A stretch of 64,000 bases of DNA from Xaviernesmea oryzae (GTDB lineage: Bacteria; Pseudomonadota; Alphaproteobacteria; Rhizobiales; Rhizobiaceae): assembly GCF_900177415.1 (NCBI RefSeq), contig NZ_FXAF01000007.1, positions 52,571 to 116,570 of the forward strand, given 5' to 3'. The position numbers were made by a program, and so were the translations under genes. Within the stretch, counting starts at the first letter, position 1, and each line of letters opens with the position of its first letter. Shown here piece by piece: positions 8,416 through 17,571 of the stretch. Under the pieces are notes generated by a model. It did not search any database and was not told the origin of the DNA. It saw only the letters and a list, made by a program, of their open reading frames with translations.

Positions 8416-9801
8416 ATGACCGCGTTTGATGAAGTGAGAGTTCTGTCGGCAACGGGCGTATGTGGGTCAGGTTTCAAGGAAAGTTCGCTTGAAGCCGGCA
8501 TGGCCAAGATGCCGCACTTCATCGGCTGTGACGCCGGCTCCACCGATCCCGGCCCATTCTCTCTCGGTTCTGGCAAGATGGCATTCCCCGAGCGAGCCAT
8601 CCGGCGAGACCTGAAGCTTATGATCAAGGCGGCGCGCAGTGCTGGCGTCCCGCTGTTGGTGGGCTCTGCCGGAACGGCTGGCGGTGCACCGCATCTGGCT
8701 AAGTATAAGGATATTGTGCTCGACATCGCCAAGGAAGAAAACCTGAAGTTCTCGCTGGCCCTGATCCACGCCGAGCAAGACAAGAGCTACCTGAAGCGGA
8801 AACTCGCTGAAGGCCTGGTCACACCGCTGGACCCTGCCCCCGAATTTTCTGACGACGTAATCGATCGTTCAGCGCGCATTGTCGGCATGATGGGCGAAGA
8901 GCCATATCTTCGGGCTTTGGAGAACGGCGCTGACGTAATAGTTGCCGGTCGGTCGAGCGATTGCGCGATCTTCGCTGGCATTCCTGTGAGCAAAGGAATT
9001 GCTCCGGGATTGGCTTGGCATGCAGCCAAGATCCTGGAGTGTGGCGCTGCGGCAGCCGTTGCCCGGCCCTCGCCCGATTGCATGTTCGCTACATTAAGGG
9101 GCGATCATTTCGACATCGAGCCACTAGCCCCCGAACTGCGCTGCAGTCCGCAGAGCGTCGCTGCACATAGCCTATACGAGAATTCCGATCCATTCCGACT
9201 TGTTGAGTCCAGCGGAGTCGTTGATCTTAGCGACGCAACATATGAAGCGCTGGACGAGCGCCGTGTACGAGTACGCGGAAGCAAGTTCGAGCCAGCAAAC
9301 ATCTATACCGTCAAACTCGAAGGGGCAGAAAAGGCCGGATATCAGAGCATCGTCATCGGCGGCATCCGCGATCCTTACATTATCCGACAAATCGACTCGT
9401 GGGTGGAGCGGCTGCGAGAGCGTGTGGCGACAAGGGTACAGGAGATGTTCGCAGACGATCCCATTGCTGGCCGCCACGTCTTCGATGTGAGGATCTACGG
9501 TAAGAATGGTGTGATGGGCGCTCTCGAGCCTGTCGACACGATCAACTCGCACGAGATCTGCATCATCATGCAGGTCACAGCCGCAACTCAGGAGATCGCA
9601 ACCGGAATTGTTTCCATCGCCCGGCATCAAGGTCTGCATCTCCCGATTCCGGAATGGGGCGGCTTCATCACCGGAGTCGCATGCCCATTCAGCCCAGCCT
9701 ACCTGGAACGCGGTGAAGTCTATCGCTTCAACGTAAACCATGTCGTGGCGCCCGCTGATCCTTATGAAATGTTCCCGATCGAATATGTAAACGCAGGCTG
9801 A
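8416..9801 (+). CDS. atuA: AtuA family protein (DUF1446, acyclic terpene utilisation)
   Basis: A 461-residue cytosolic protein of the AtuA family, named for terpene-degradation clusters where its reaction is not settled. Family marks: FIGCDAGSTDPGPFSLGSGK, LLVGSAGTAGGAPHLAKYKD, NGADVIVAGRSSDCAIFAG, AWHAAKILECGAAAAVA and the C-terminal VYRFNVNHV. The ATG at 8416 is chosen because GGAG lies 6 nt before it; the longer frame from GTG 8368 would run through operator B. It precedes DUF4387 by 11 bp; the same pair recurs at 55.7-57.3 kb, so the two proteins probably act as one enzyme or complex. First gene of the module 1 operon, probably under the adjacent GntR. Substrate unknown, presumably the organic acid brought in by the module's transporters. 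Confidence 0.85.
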   Translation: MTAFDEVRVLSATGVCGSGFKESSLEAGMAKMPHFIGCDAGSTDPGPFSLGSGKMAFPERAIRRDLKLMIKAARSAGVPLLVGSAGTAGGAPHLAKYKDIVLDIAKEENLKFSLALIHAEQDKSYLKRKLAEGLVTPLDPAPEFSDDVIDRSARIVGMMGEEPYLRALENGADVIVAGRSSDCAIFAGIPVSKGIAPGLAWHAAKILECGAAAAVARPSPDCMFATLRGDHFDIEPLAPELRCSPQSVAAHSLYENSDPFRLVESSGVVDLSDATYEALDERRVRVRGSKFEPANIYTVKLEGAEKAGYQSIVIGGIRDPYIIRQIDSWVERLRERVATRVQEMFADDPIAGRHVFDVRIYGKNGVMGALEPVDTINSHEICIIMQVTAATQEIATGIVSIARHQGLHLPIPEWGGFITGVACPFSPAYLERGEVYRFNVNHVVAPADPYEMFPIEYVNAG

Positions 9802-9812
9802 GCGAGGCAACA

Positions 9813-10121
9813 ATGACAAAATTGGGCGAAATTGCGAAATTGATCCGCAGTAAAAACGCAGGGCCTTTCGAACTCACGTTCGACATCATGTTCGACACCG
9901 TGGAGAACTACGAACGCGTTCGAAGGAGCACCGTTTTATCAGCCGCTTTGATTAGCGAGATCTATCACTTGCCGGTTGAGAAGGTGAAGTTCTTTGAGGT
10001 TCCCGCAGCGCTTTCGTTCAAGGCATCCATTCCCCGGGCAAATTTCCAAGGGGACATCGATGACACGGATAGCCACGGCGGACAGCAGTACGCCCCGTTG
10101 ATCGATATCGAGATTCCTTGA
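9813..10121 (+). CDS. DUF4387 family protein, partner of AtuA
   Basis: A 102-residue protein of unknown function, found here and in module 2 directly after AtuA. Conserved between the two copies are LIRSKNAGPF, TFDIMF near the N-terminus and SHGGQQYAPLIDIEIP at the C-terminus, likely the functional surfaces. Small size and strict pairing suggest a subunit of an AtuA complex (inference). It starts 11 bp after atuA and is followed by the ABC importer genes, so it belongs to the same transcript. Confidence 0.85.
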   Translation: MTKLGEIAKLIRSKNAGPFELTFDIMFDTVENYERVRRSTVLSAALISEIYHLPVEKVKFFEVPAALSFKASIPRANFQGDIDDTDSHGGQQYAPLIDIEIP

Positions 10122-10232
10122 AGGTGGGAGTTCTGTGAGGGGCGGCAGATGCCGAGAGGACGGCATCATCCGCCAAGTAATTCCACGATAGCACCTGCAA
10201 TTAAGCTAGCGGGGGTAATTGGGAGAGAGAGC

Positions 10233-11315
10233 ATGAGGAAATTCCTGTTTACGCTGTTTTCAACACTGCCATTGTTCAGTGCCCCGTCTTTTGCACAACA
10301 GGACGTGCCCGACGGATATCCAACAGAGTATAGCAAGATCATCGATGCCGCCAAAACTGAGAAGGGGCTCGTGATCTATTCGAACGTGTCGACCAATAAT
10401 TGGGCGCCGTTTTTGGAGCTGGCGAAGAAGCGCTACCCATTCTTGTCGATCGAAACGACCGATGAACAAAATGTCTGGGAGAAATATTTCGCAGAGAGTG
10501 CTGCTGGCGCACGAACGGCGGATATGATTCTAACATTTGCGCCTGAACGCTGGCCTGATTTCGTGCAGCGCGGCCAGGCTCTTGACTACAAATCACCGGA
10601 AATACCGCATCTTCCTTCATGGAGCATGGTTTTGCCCGGAGTATACACGGCCGCCGCGGACCCGTTCCTAATCGCGTACAACAAAAGGGCGTTTAAGGAC
10701 AAGACGCCACCTATGTCGATGGCGGACGCAGTTGCAGCTTTGAAAGCCGATCCGAAACTGAAGGGACGGATCACGGCCTATGATCCGGAGGTCTCGCTTG
10801 GCTTTGCCTTCTGGTCGAGTTGGGTGAAACGGAACGCCAATGGTTGGTCGCTGATTGAAGCACTCGGACCCGCAATGCGACCTGAGCGGAGCGCCGCCAC
10901 GCAGCGGGAAAAAATTGCAACCGGGGAACAAGCTCTGGCGATTTTCACATCCGGCGCCGGCATTAAAGTGTTCGAGTCGCCTGCTGTTAAGCCGCTCGTC
11001 GGTTGGGGCTATCCCAAGGATGGCACTCCGGTTTTGTTCCGTAGCGTCGCGATAACGAAAGCTGCCGCCAGCCCAAACTCAGCAAAGCTTTTCCTTGACC
11101 TACTGTTGTCGCGAGATGGCCAGATGGCGTTTGCGGTCGGGGGGCAGACACCCTACCGAGCGGACATCAAACCAGGCGAGGCGCCTTACACCAGCTACAG
11201 TGCCATCGTTAAAGCGATTGGTGAGGAGAACGTTATTTTCGTGAAGCCTGACGCGTCATTGCTCTCCGGCAGCGACGAGTTCATGGCGAGATGGAATAAA
11301 GCGCTCGGTCGGTGA
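10233..11315 (+). CDS. ABC importer periplasmic binding protein (iron(III)/COG1840-like)
   Basis: A 360-residue periplasmic solute-binding protein. The ATG at 10233, after GGGAGAGAGA, gives a clear signal peptide (MRKFLFTLFSTLPLFSAPSF, cleavage near SFA-QQ), while the longer frame from 10149 does not. ADMILTFAPERWPDFVQRGQ and KAAASPNSAKLFLDLLLSRD are typical of the group with FbpA and related anion or organic-acid binders; the double Tyr iron ligands of FbpA are not evident, so iron is doubtful. Followed by a fused double permease and an ATPase. Its closest relative in the window is the protein at 54495-55586. Confidence 0.9.
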   Translation: MRKFLFTLFSTLPLFSAPSFAQQDVPDGYPTEYSKIIDAAKTEKGLVIYSNVSTNNWAPFLELAKKRYPFLSIETTDEQNVWEKYFAESAAGARTADMILTFAPERWPDFVQRGQALDYKSPEIPHLPSWSMVLPGVYTAAADPFLIAYNKRAFKDKTPPMSMADAVAALKADPKLKGRITAYDPEVSLGFAFWSSWVKRNANGWSLIEALGPAMRPERSAATQREKIATGEQALAIFTSGAGIKVFESPAVKPLVGWGYPKDGTPVLFRSVAITKAAASPNSAKLFLDLLLSRDGQMAFAVGGQTPYRADIKPGEAPYTSYSAIVKAIGEENVIFVKPDASLLSGSDEFMARWNKALGR

Positions 11316-11392
11316 CGTTCACCCAATCTGACGGGGCCGGCAACTACCGGCTTCGTCCTGGCAATTGAAGGAAGTCTCGCGGAGGAGGAGAG

Positions 11393-13129
11393 ATGGGCAC
11401 GGCACTGAGCGTACCGGCGCAAACGCAATCAGCGCGCGTCAGGGCGCAGGGATCGGGGCATACGATCCAGACGGCAATTACAATCATCAGCATCGTACTT
11501 GTTGGGATCGCCCTGATCCCAGCCCTAGTCCAAATGTTCCTCGACAAGCCGCTGTATTATCCTGATGCCCGTTTCACCATTCAAAACATCGTCGCGCTTG
11601 TGTCCGACCGCGAGGTGACCGCCACGTTCGGAGCAACCTTCCTGTTCTGCTCTATCGTCGTACTCGTTTCGATGGCACTTGGCACTAGCTCCGCAATCCT
11701 GATTGGGCGCACAGACTTGCCGGGACGCAGCGCCTTCCTGGCGATACTTTTATGGCCGCTGTTCTTATCACCTCAAGTCATAGGCTTTGGAGCCATCCTA
11801 GCCTATGGTCCGGCAGGACTGTTAACGATCTGGTTCTCGGACGCGACCGGTCTGACGGAGCCGTGGAACCTCTATTCTGTGCCTGGCATGGCCGTCGTTG
11901 CCGGAATCGCGGCAACGCCCGTTACAACCCTTTATTGCCTTACCGCTGCCATCCAACAAGATCCCAACCAGGAGGCGGCCGCACGCATTGCCGGCGCGGG
12001 GTCACTGCGGATCTTGTTCCGCATAATACTTCCGATCATGCGGCCCGCGTTGATCTTTGCGTTCATTATGAATATTGTCAACGCATTGGAAACATTAGCT
12101 ATTCCGCTCATTATTGGTGGCCCCGTTGGCATCAAGCTGCTGACGACGCTCATTTACGATAAGAGCTTCGAGAGTGCGGGCTTGCCTCAGTACGGCCTGG
12201 TCTCGGCGCTCGCCTTCGCGCTGATGGCGATAGTCGGCGTTTTGTTCTTCCTACAGCGACTGGCACTGCGGCAGTCACACCGGTTTGTCAGTGTTGGCGC
12301 CAAATCCATTCAGCCAAAAATGTTGGCGCTAGGATCCTGGAAATGGCCGGCATTTCTGCTCATGGCCGTTTACGTTGTATTTGGCGTTGTCGTCTTGGTC
12401 GGCGCGGTTTTCGCTCGGTCCCTGACATTCATTCTCTCCCCAGATGTGTCGTTCTTTGACGCAGTCACGCTGCAACACTATTCTGATGTTCTTTCCGTCG
12501 AAGTCTACCGACGCTCGATCCTCAATACATTGTTGCTCGCCGTCGTCGGTGGGGCGCTTGGCACTGCATTCGTGGCAGCGGTTGCGATGGTCGCACAGCG
12601 GTCGAACTACAGGTACCGCCGGGTGCTGGACGCGGTCGCACAGCTTCCCAGAGTTCTTCCAGGCCTTGTCGTCGGACTTGGTGTCTTCTACGCTTCGATG
12701 TTCGTTCCCGGCATAGATCTGCTAAGAAACACCATCTGGCTTGTCCTGATCGCATATCTGATCCGTTTTCTGAGTTCAGGATACGGTATTGTTTCGCCGG
12801 CCCTGCTGCAAATAACCGGAGATTTCGATCGAGCGGCGAAGAGCGTAGGCGCAGGTTGGACCACGACCATGACAAGGATCGTGCTACCGCTCAGCAAGCA
12901 GGCACTTCTCTCCTGCTTCGTGCTCTTAATGATTCTGATTATCAAGGAATACTCATCGGCGGTCTTTCTGATGGCGCCTGGCAGTGAAGTCATCGGCTCG
13001 ACGATGCTAAGTCTCTGGACTCAAGGCCTTGCCGGACCTGTTGCTGCCCTCGCCGTCATGCAGATCGTCCTAACCTCGATCCTAACGTCGATCGTCACGC
13101 GGATCTTAGGAGTGAAGCTTCATGGCTGA
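11393..13129 (+). CDS. ABC importer permease, two fused membrane domains (FbpB/ThiP type)
   Basis: A 578-residue inner-membrane protein with two BPD_transp_1 domains, about 12 membrane helices. Each domain has the EAA loop that docks on the ATPase: AAARIAGAGSLRILFRIILP in the first half and AKSVGAGWTTTMTRIVLPLS in the second. The start is ATG 11393 after GGAGGAGGAGAG. Its last 8 bases overlap the ATPase gene, so the two are coupled. It closely matches the permease at 57581-59302 along its length (both contain FLDKPLYYPDA and SPQVIGFGAILAYGP), marking a duplication of the importer between modules 1 and 2. Confidence 0.92.
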   Translation: MGTALSVPAQTQSARVRAQGSGHTIQTAITIISIVLVGIALIPALVQMFLDKPLYYPDARFTIQNIVALVSDREVTATFGATFLFCSIVVLVSMALGTSSAILIGRTDLPGRSAFLAILLWPLFLSPQVIGFGAILAYGPAGLLTIWFSDATGLTEPWNLYSVPGMAVVAGIAATPVTTLYCLTAAIQQDPNQEAAARIAGAGSLRILFRIILPIMRPALIFAFIMNIVNALETLAIPLIIGGPVGIKLLTTLIYDKSFESAGLPQYGLVSALAFALMAIVGVLFFLQRLALRQSHRFVSVGAKSIQPKMLALGSWKWPAFLLMAVYVVFGVVVLVGAVFARSLTFILSPDVSFFDAVTLQHYSDVLSVEVYRRSILNTLLLAVVGGALGTAFVAAVAMVAQRSNYRYRRVLDAVAQLPRVLPGLVVGLGVFYASMFVPGIDLLRNTIWLVLIAYLIRFLSSGYGIVSPALLQITGDFDRAAKSVGAGWTTTMTRIVLPLSKQALLSCFVLLMILIIKEYSSAVFLMAPGSEVIGSTMLSLWTQGLAGPVAALAVMQIVLTSILTSIVTRILGVKLHG

Positions 13130-14213
13130 TGTTGTCGTCACCGATCTGTCACGCCACTATGGCTCTTTCATCGCCCTCGATGAAGTTTCGTTTGATGTCA
13201 AGGATGGCGAGTTCTTGACGCTTCTCGGTCCTTCCGGCTGCGGAAAGTCCACGACCTTGGCGAGCCTCGCCGGTCTCGATCGGCCAACATCCGGAAAGAT
13301 CTCGATCGGCGGGCGCACTGTTTTCGACTCCGAAAGCGGAATTTTTATCGATGCGCAATACCGCGATCTCGGGTTGATGTTTCAATCATATGCTCTTTGG
13401 CCGCATATGACAGTCTATAAGAATATCGATTTTGCCCTTGAGCTTCGAAAAATACGTGGCGCCGAGGCAAAACAGCGCATTCACGAGACGCTGGAAATGG
13501 TGGACATGGGCGCTTTCGTCTCGCGCTACCCGGGCGAACTGTCAGGCGGACAGCAACAGCGCGTCGCCCTCGCACGCACACTCGCCTATCGTCCACAAAT
13601 CCTTCTCCTCGACGAGCCGTTGTCCAACCTGGATGCGAAGCTGCGGGAAAGGGCGCGCCTGTGGCTCAGCGACTTACAGCGGCGAACGGGTGTAACGACA
13701 GTATACGTGACGCACGACCAATCCGAGGCATTGGCTCTCAGCGATCGGATCATCGTTATGGAACGTGGAGCAATTGCACAGATCGGCTCGCCTGAGGAAG
13801 TATACGAACGACCTGCCACAGCCTTCGTTGCCGATTTTGTCGGCGCTAGCAATCTGTTTGAAGCCATTTTGGAAACGGATGGATTGGGAAGCGGCAAGAT
13901 AACCCTTTCGAGCGGGCAAAAGCTCACAGTGGAAGGGCCGATCAACCTGCCATCGGGACCGGTTATAGTGAGCGTGCGGCCGGAGAAGATTGAACTCAGC
14001 GCCGCTCCCGACAAGCAGAACGTCTTGGCGTACGAACTTGAGGCGAGGAGCTACCTCGGGGCGCGTAACCTCGCGGTGGTCAAGGTCGGCAGCCAGTCAT
14101 TTCGGGTTGAGTGCGATACAATTCCAGGCACGCCGAACGGACTGCTGTCGATCCCCGAGACTGAAATTCGTGTTTTCCCTACGGCTGAGGCCGGGGGCCG
14201 GCGGTCGCACTGA
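13122..14213 (+). CDS. ABC importer ATPase with TOBE domain
   Basis: A 363-residue nucleotide-binding subunit. Walker A GPSGCGKST, Q-loop FQSYALWPHM, signature LSGGQQQRVALART, Walker B ILLLDEPLSNLDAK and switch His in YVTHDQSEAL are all present, so it should be active. Residues from about 240 on form an OB-fold TOBE segment as in MalK/PotA/FbpC proteins. It overlaps the permease by 8 bp and ends the ABC part; about 250 bp separate it from tctB. Confidence 0.93.
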   Translation: MADVVVTDLSRHYGSFIALDEVSFDVKDGEFLTLLGPSGCGKSTTLASLAGLDRPTSGKISIGGRTVFDSESGIFIDAQYRDLGLMFQSYALWPHMTVYKNIDFALELRKIRGAEAKQRIHETLEMVDMGAFVSRYPGELSGGQQQRVALARTLAYRPQILLLDEPLSNLDAKLRERARLWLSDLQRRTGVTTVYVTHDQSEALALSDRIIVMERGAIAQIGSPEEVYERPATAFVADFVGASNLFEAILETDGLGSGKITLSSGQKLTVEGPINLPSGPVIVSVRPEKIELSAAPDKQNVLAYELEARSYLGARNLAVVKVGSQSFRVECDTIPGTPNGLLSIPETEIRVFPTAEAGGRRSH

Positions 14214-14462
14214 TGAGTTTAAGCCACGCGTCTCGACGATTCTGGCTTAAAGAGAGCTGCTGCTAACCGAACCCCTGGAGCCCCTCTTAGACCGCCGTCG
14301 TTTAAAACGCTCGGCAGACGAAACGGGCATTCGGTGGTGTAACGAACGAGAGGCGTGAGAGCGGCTGAGCGAGACTTTGCTGAACCCAAGTCACCTAGAG
14401 TGCCCAAGTAGGTTCATCTTGGCGCGGCACATCGATGTTCCGCTGTAACACAGGAGAGAGCG

Positions 14463-14903
14463 TTGCGATTATCCAAAGATCTAGTAACCGGCATGCTATT
14501 TTTTATCCTCGGCGCCGGCGCGCTTACAATGGCTTTGCAATACCGTGTTGGCTCGCTGCATGCGATGGGTCCGGGCTATTTCCCAGTGTTGCTCAGTTGT
14601 CTCGTGGGCGCGTGTGGTTTGGTTCTGATGGCGCGGACATTGTTGAGCAGCGAATTGCGACACCCTCTGGAAGGTCTCCGACTCAAGCCGCTCGCAATCA
14701 TCGTCACCGCTGTGCTGGCCTTCGCCGTGGCAATCGATCGATTGGGACTCGTCGCGTCCATCGCCCTTCTCGTCGCGATTAGCCGCCTGGCGATGCGAAA
14801 AGCTGGGTTTGTCGAGCCAATGCTGATCTTTGTGGTCCTGACCACCCTCGCCTACCTTGTTTTTGTCGTAGGGCTGAACATCCCGCTCCCGCTAGGAATT
14901 TAA
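14463..14903 (+). CDS. tctB: Tripartite tricarboxylate transporter small membrane subunit TctB
   Basis: A 146-residue membrane protein with four helices (about residues 8-27, 40-58, 75-93, 118-140). MGPGYFPVLLSCLVGACG after the first helix is the family mark of TctB. The start is TTG 14463, after AGGAGAG with suitable spacing; no ATG is better placed. It stands 2 bp before tctA, the usual order, and forms with TctA a sodium- or proton-driven importer fed by TctC. Second importer of module 1, next to the ATP-driven one. Confidence 0.9.
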   Translation: MRLSKDLVTGMLFFILGAGALTMALQYRVGSLHAMGPGYFPVLLSCLVGACGLVLMARTLLSSELRHPLEGLRLKPLAIIVTAVLAFAVAIDRLGLVASIALLVAISRLAMRKAGFVEPMLIFVVLTTLAYLVFVVGLNIPLPLGI

Positions 14904-14905
14904 CG

Positions 14906-16408
14906 ATGGAAATCCTTTCCAACCTCGCGCTCGGTGCGACAGTTGCCTTCTCACCGGAAAACCTCCTCTATTGTTTTCTCGGAACCTTGCTCGGTACTTT
15001 TATTGGGGTACTGCCCGGGGTCGGCCCCGTCGTCACAATTGCCGTGCTGCTGCCATTGACATTCGGCCTATCTCCCGAAGGGGCCCTCATCATGTTGGCA
15101 GGCATTTATTATGGAGCCGCCTATGGCGGCTCAACAACCGCCATTCTAATGAACTTGCCTGGCGAATCCTCTGCAGCGGTCACCTGCCTGGACGGCTATC
15201 AAATGGCCCGAAAGGGTGAGGCCGGTAAAGCCTTGGCGGTCGCAGCAATCGGATCGTTTATCGCCGGGACGATCGGGACAATTCTCATCGCCGCGTTCGC
15301 GCCTCCGCTGACCGCAGTCGCGCTTGACTTTGGTCCTGCGGAATATTTTTCGATGATCCTGATGGCCGTCATTTTCTCGACTATATTAGGTCAGGGGTCG
15401 CTTCTGACCGGGATTGCAATGGCGGCCTTGGGCGGTCTCGTCGGCTTGGCCGGAACTGACGTCAACTCGGGTGTATCGCGCTACACATTTGGCCTATCCG
15501 GATTAGCGGATGGCATTGACTTCGCCGTGGTGGGGATGGGCCTGTTCGCATTCACCGAGATCGTCCGAACACTTGAAGAGCCTGAGGAACTGGAGCGTGG
15601 CACCGCTCCAGTCGGAAAGATTCGGCTCGGATTGTCGGATTTCCGCGCGACGTTGCCGTCGATACTCAGGGGAAGCGCGATAGGATCTTTCTTTGGGATT
15701 TTGCCGGGCGCGGGGCAAGTCGTGAGTTCGTTCGCCGCCTATATGTTTGAGAAGAAGATCTCTAAACGGCCACATGAATTCGGAAATGGCGCCATCGAAG
15801 GTGTTGCAGCTCCTGAGTCAGCGAACAACGCTGCCGCACAGACCGCTTTCATACCTATGCTGACCCTGGGAATTCCGGGAACAGCCACAATGGCTTTGAT
15901 GCTGGGCGCCATGTTGATCCAAGGGATCACACCCGGCCCGCAGGTTATGACTCAACATCCGACGTTGTTTTGGGGCCTGATTGTCAGCATGTGGATTGGC
16001 AACGGGATGCTCGTTTTGCTCAACCTTCCGCTCGTCGGATTGTGGGTGAAATTGCTTAAGGTACCCTATCGGTGGCTATGCCCGGCAATCCTGATGTTCT
16101 CTTGCATTGGGATCTACTCCGTCAATTTCAACACTACGGATATAGCGCTTGCTGCTCTTTTCGGTGTCGCCGGTTATGTGTTTCTGAAACTCGATTGCGC
16201 CCCTGCACCATTTGTTCTCGGTTTTATCTTGGGTCCCCTTATGGAGGAGAATATGCGTCGTGCGATGCTTTTTTCGCGCGGTGACCTTTCCATCTTCGCG
16301 ACCAGCCCAATCAGTGCAGGCTTCCTGGCCGTGACGGCTGTCGTCCTGGCAGCCATGGCCGTCCCCAAGATCAGAAAGCGAAAGGAGGAAGCGATCGCTT
16401 CAGAATAA
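14906..16408 (+). CDS. tctA: Tripartite tricarboxylate transporter large membrane subunit TctA
   Basis: A 500-residue polytopic protein (about 11-12 helices), the transport channel of the TTT system. Family signatures: GTFIGVLPGVGPVVTIAVLL, IYYGAAYGGSTTAILMNLPG, GVAAPESANNAAAQTAFIPM and MLTLGIPGTATMALMLGAML. Starts 2 bp after tctB. It pairs with the TctC binding protein starting about 90 bp downstream but separated by its own promoter/operator. The relative at 50234-51739 shows the same motifs. Confidence 0.93.
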   Translation: MEILSNLALGATVAFSPENLLYCFLGTLLGTFIGVLPGVGPVVTIAVLLPLTFGLSPEGALIMLAGIYYGAAYGGSTTAILMNLPGESSAAVTCLDGYQMARKGEAGKALAVAAIGSFIAGTIGTILIAAFAPPLTAVALDFGPAEYFSMILMAVIFSTILGQGSLLTGIAMAALGGLVGLAGTDVNSGVSRYTFGLSGLADGIDFAVVGMGLFAFTEIVRTLEEPEELERGTAPVGKIRLGLSDFRATLPSILRGSAIGSFFGILPGAGQVVSSFAAYMFEKKISKRPHEFGNGAIEGVAAPESANNAAAQTAFIPMLTLGIPGTATMALMLGAMLIQGITPGPQVMTQHPTLFWGLIVSMWIGNGMLVLLNLPLVGLWVKLLKVPYRWLCPAILMFSCIGIYSVNFNTTDIALAALFGVAGYVFLKLDCAPAPFVLGFILGPLMEENMRRAMLFSRGDLSIFATSPISAGFLAVTAVVLAAMAVPKIRKRKEEAIASE

Positions 16409-16424
16409 CCCGGGAACAGCCTTA

Positions 16425-16458
16425 AAGTGTTGACACTTGTGGCTGACGTTTGTAGGCT
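16425..16458 (+). promoter_or_regulatory. Predicted tctC promoter overlapped by GntR operator C
   Basis: Operator AAGTGTTGACACTT (16425-16438) is identical to operator A upstream of atuA. Its TTGACA (16430-16435) is followed after 17 bp by TAGGCT (16453-16458), a plausible -35/-10 pair about 40 bp upstream of the tctC start. A repressor bound here would cover the -35. Supports separate regulated transcription of tctC. Confidence 0.55.
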
Positions 16459-16497
16459 GCAATCAGAATTGTTAAGAAGTTTGGGAGGAGGCCCACT

Positions 16498-17469
16498 GTG
16501 AAAATAAGAACCTTGGTAAGCCTCGCGGCAACGCTACTTACGGCAACGGCCGGTGAACTGCCCGCCGCTGATTATCCAACCAGGCCGATCACGTTCGTGA
16601 TCCCTTTCGCTCCGGGAGGAGGGAATGACATTCTTGGCCGGGTCGTGTCAGCTCGCGCTGCAAAAGAACTAGGAGGCGTGATTGTCGTCGAAAACCGTCC
16701 AGGTGCCGGTGGCGGACTCGCCGCCCAGCATGTCATCGAGGGAGCGGCCGATGGTTATACGGTCCTCCAAGGGAATGTCGCGCACGCGATTAATATGTCG
16801 CTCTATAAGAAACCCGGTTATGACTTCGCGAAAGACTTTGAGCCGGTTACTCTAATGGCAACGTCCGCATTGCTAATATGTGTCAATCCGAGATCGCCGG
16901 CTAACAATCTGCAAGATTTAATTCAGTTAGCCAAAAAAAACCCGGGTAAAATGACATTCGGCTCATCTGGCATCGGAGGTTCGAGCCACCTAGCGTTCGA
17001 GTTATTTAAAGCTCAGGCGGGCGTAGATCTACTGCACATTCCGTATCAGGGTGGGGCGCCTATGACCACTGATCTGGTTGCCGGGAGGCTTGATGTGGCA
17101 CTGCCGGTACCTTCCGGAGCGAAGTCCCTGATGGCATCAGGGAAGATCAAGTGTTTCGCAACAACAGGATCCAGGCGATCGAAATCGATGCCCGATATCC
17201 CAACTGTCGCCGAAGCTGCTGACTTGGCAGGATATGAGGCTGCACCATGGTATGGAGTCGTGGTCAAAGCCGGCACGCCGCCCGAAATTATCGAACGTCT
17301 GGCACGTGCCTACCAAGTGGCGGTAAACGATCCCGAGGTTCAGAAAGTGCTACTAGAGCAGGGCTTCGATGTCGTCGGTAACACACCTCAAGAGTTTGGC
17401 GCATATATCAAAACGGAAATCGAAAAATGGTCTCAGGTCGTCGCCAAATCCGGCGCAACCGCGGAGTAA
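16498..17469 (+). CDS. tctC: TctC/Bug-type periplasmic solute-binding protein
   Basis: A 323-residue secreted receptor of the TTT importer. The GTG at 16498 follows GGGAGGAGG; the signal peptide ends at about GELPAADYP. Bug-family marks: YPTRPITFVIPFAPGGGNDI, VVENRPGAGGGLAAQHV, FGSSGIGGSSHLAFELFK, HIPYQGGAPMTTDLVAGRLD. The two carboxylate-binding loops (A-P-G-G and S-G-I-G-G-S-S-H) point to an organic acid ligand. It is separated from tctBA by a predicted operator and gives the cell extra receptor from its own promoter. Confidence 0.92.
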   Translation: MKIRTLVSLAATLLTATAGELPAADYPTRPITFVIPFAPGGGNDILGRVVSARAAKELGGVIVVENRPGAGGGLAAQHVIEGAADGYTVLQGNVAHAINMSLYKKPGYDFAKDFEPVTLMATSALLICVNPRSPANNLQDLIQLAKKNPGKMTFGSSGIGGSSHLAFELFKAQAGVDLLHIPYQGGAPMTTDLVAGRLDVALPVPSGAKSLMASGKIKCFATTGSRRSKSMPDIPTVAEAADLAGYEAAPWYGVVVKAGTPPEIIERLARAYQVAVNDPEVQKVLLEQGFDVVGNTPQEFGAYIKTEIEKWSQVVAKSGATAE

Positions 17470-17515
17470 GCTGTTAGCGCGTCGAAGCATTTGCGGCGCG
17501 GCGAGCAAATAAGGA

Positions 17516-17529
17516 AAGTGTCAACAGTT
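17516..17529. promoter_or_regulatory. Predicted GntR operator D before the cyclase gene
   Basis: AAGTGTCAACAGTT, which on the complementary strand matches the AAGTGTTGACACTT operator at 13 of 14 positions. It lies about 43 bp upstream of the cyclase start in the 100-bp gap after tctC. Fourth copy of the motif in the module. Confidence 0.5.
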
Positions 17530-17571
17530 TCCGTCTTGGGCGAACTGTTCACGGCAGACTAGGCCAAATCG

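Noticed and set aside
16498..17469. Module 1 tctC as simple continuation of the tctBA transcript
   Set aside because: A -35/-10 pair and an operator identical to that of atuA lie in the gap, so separate control is more likely; read-through is still possible.
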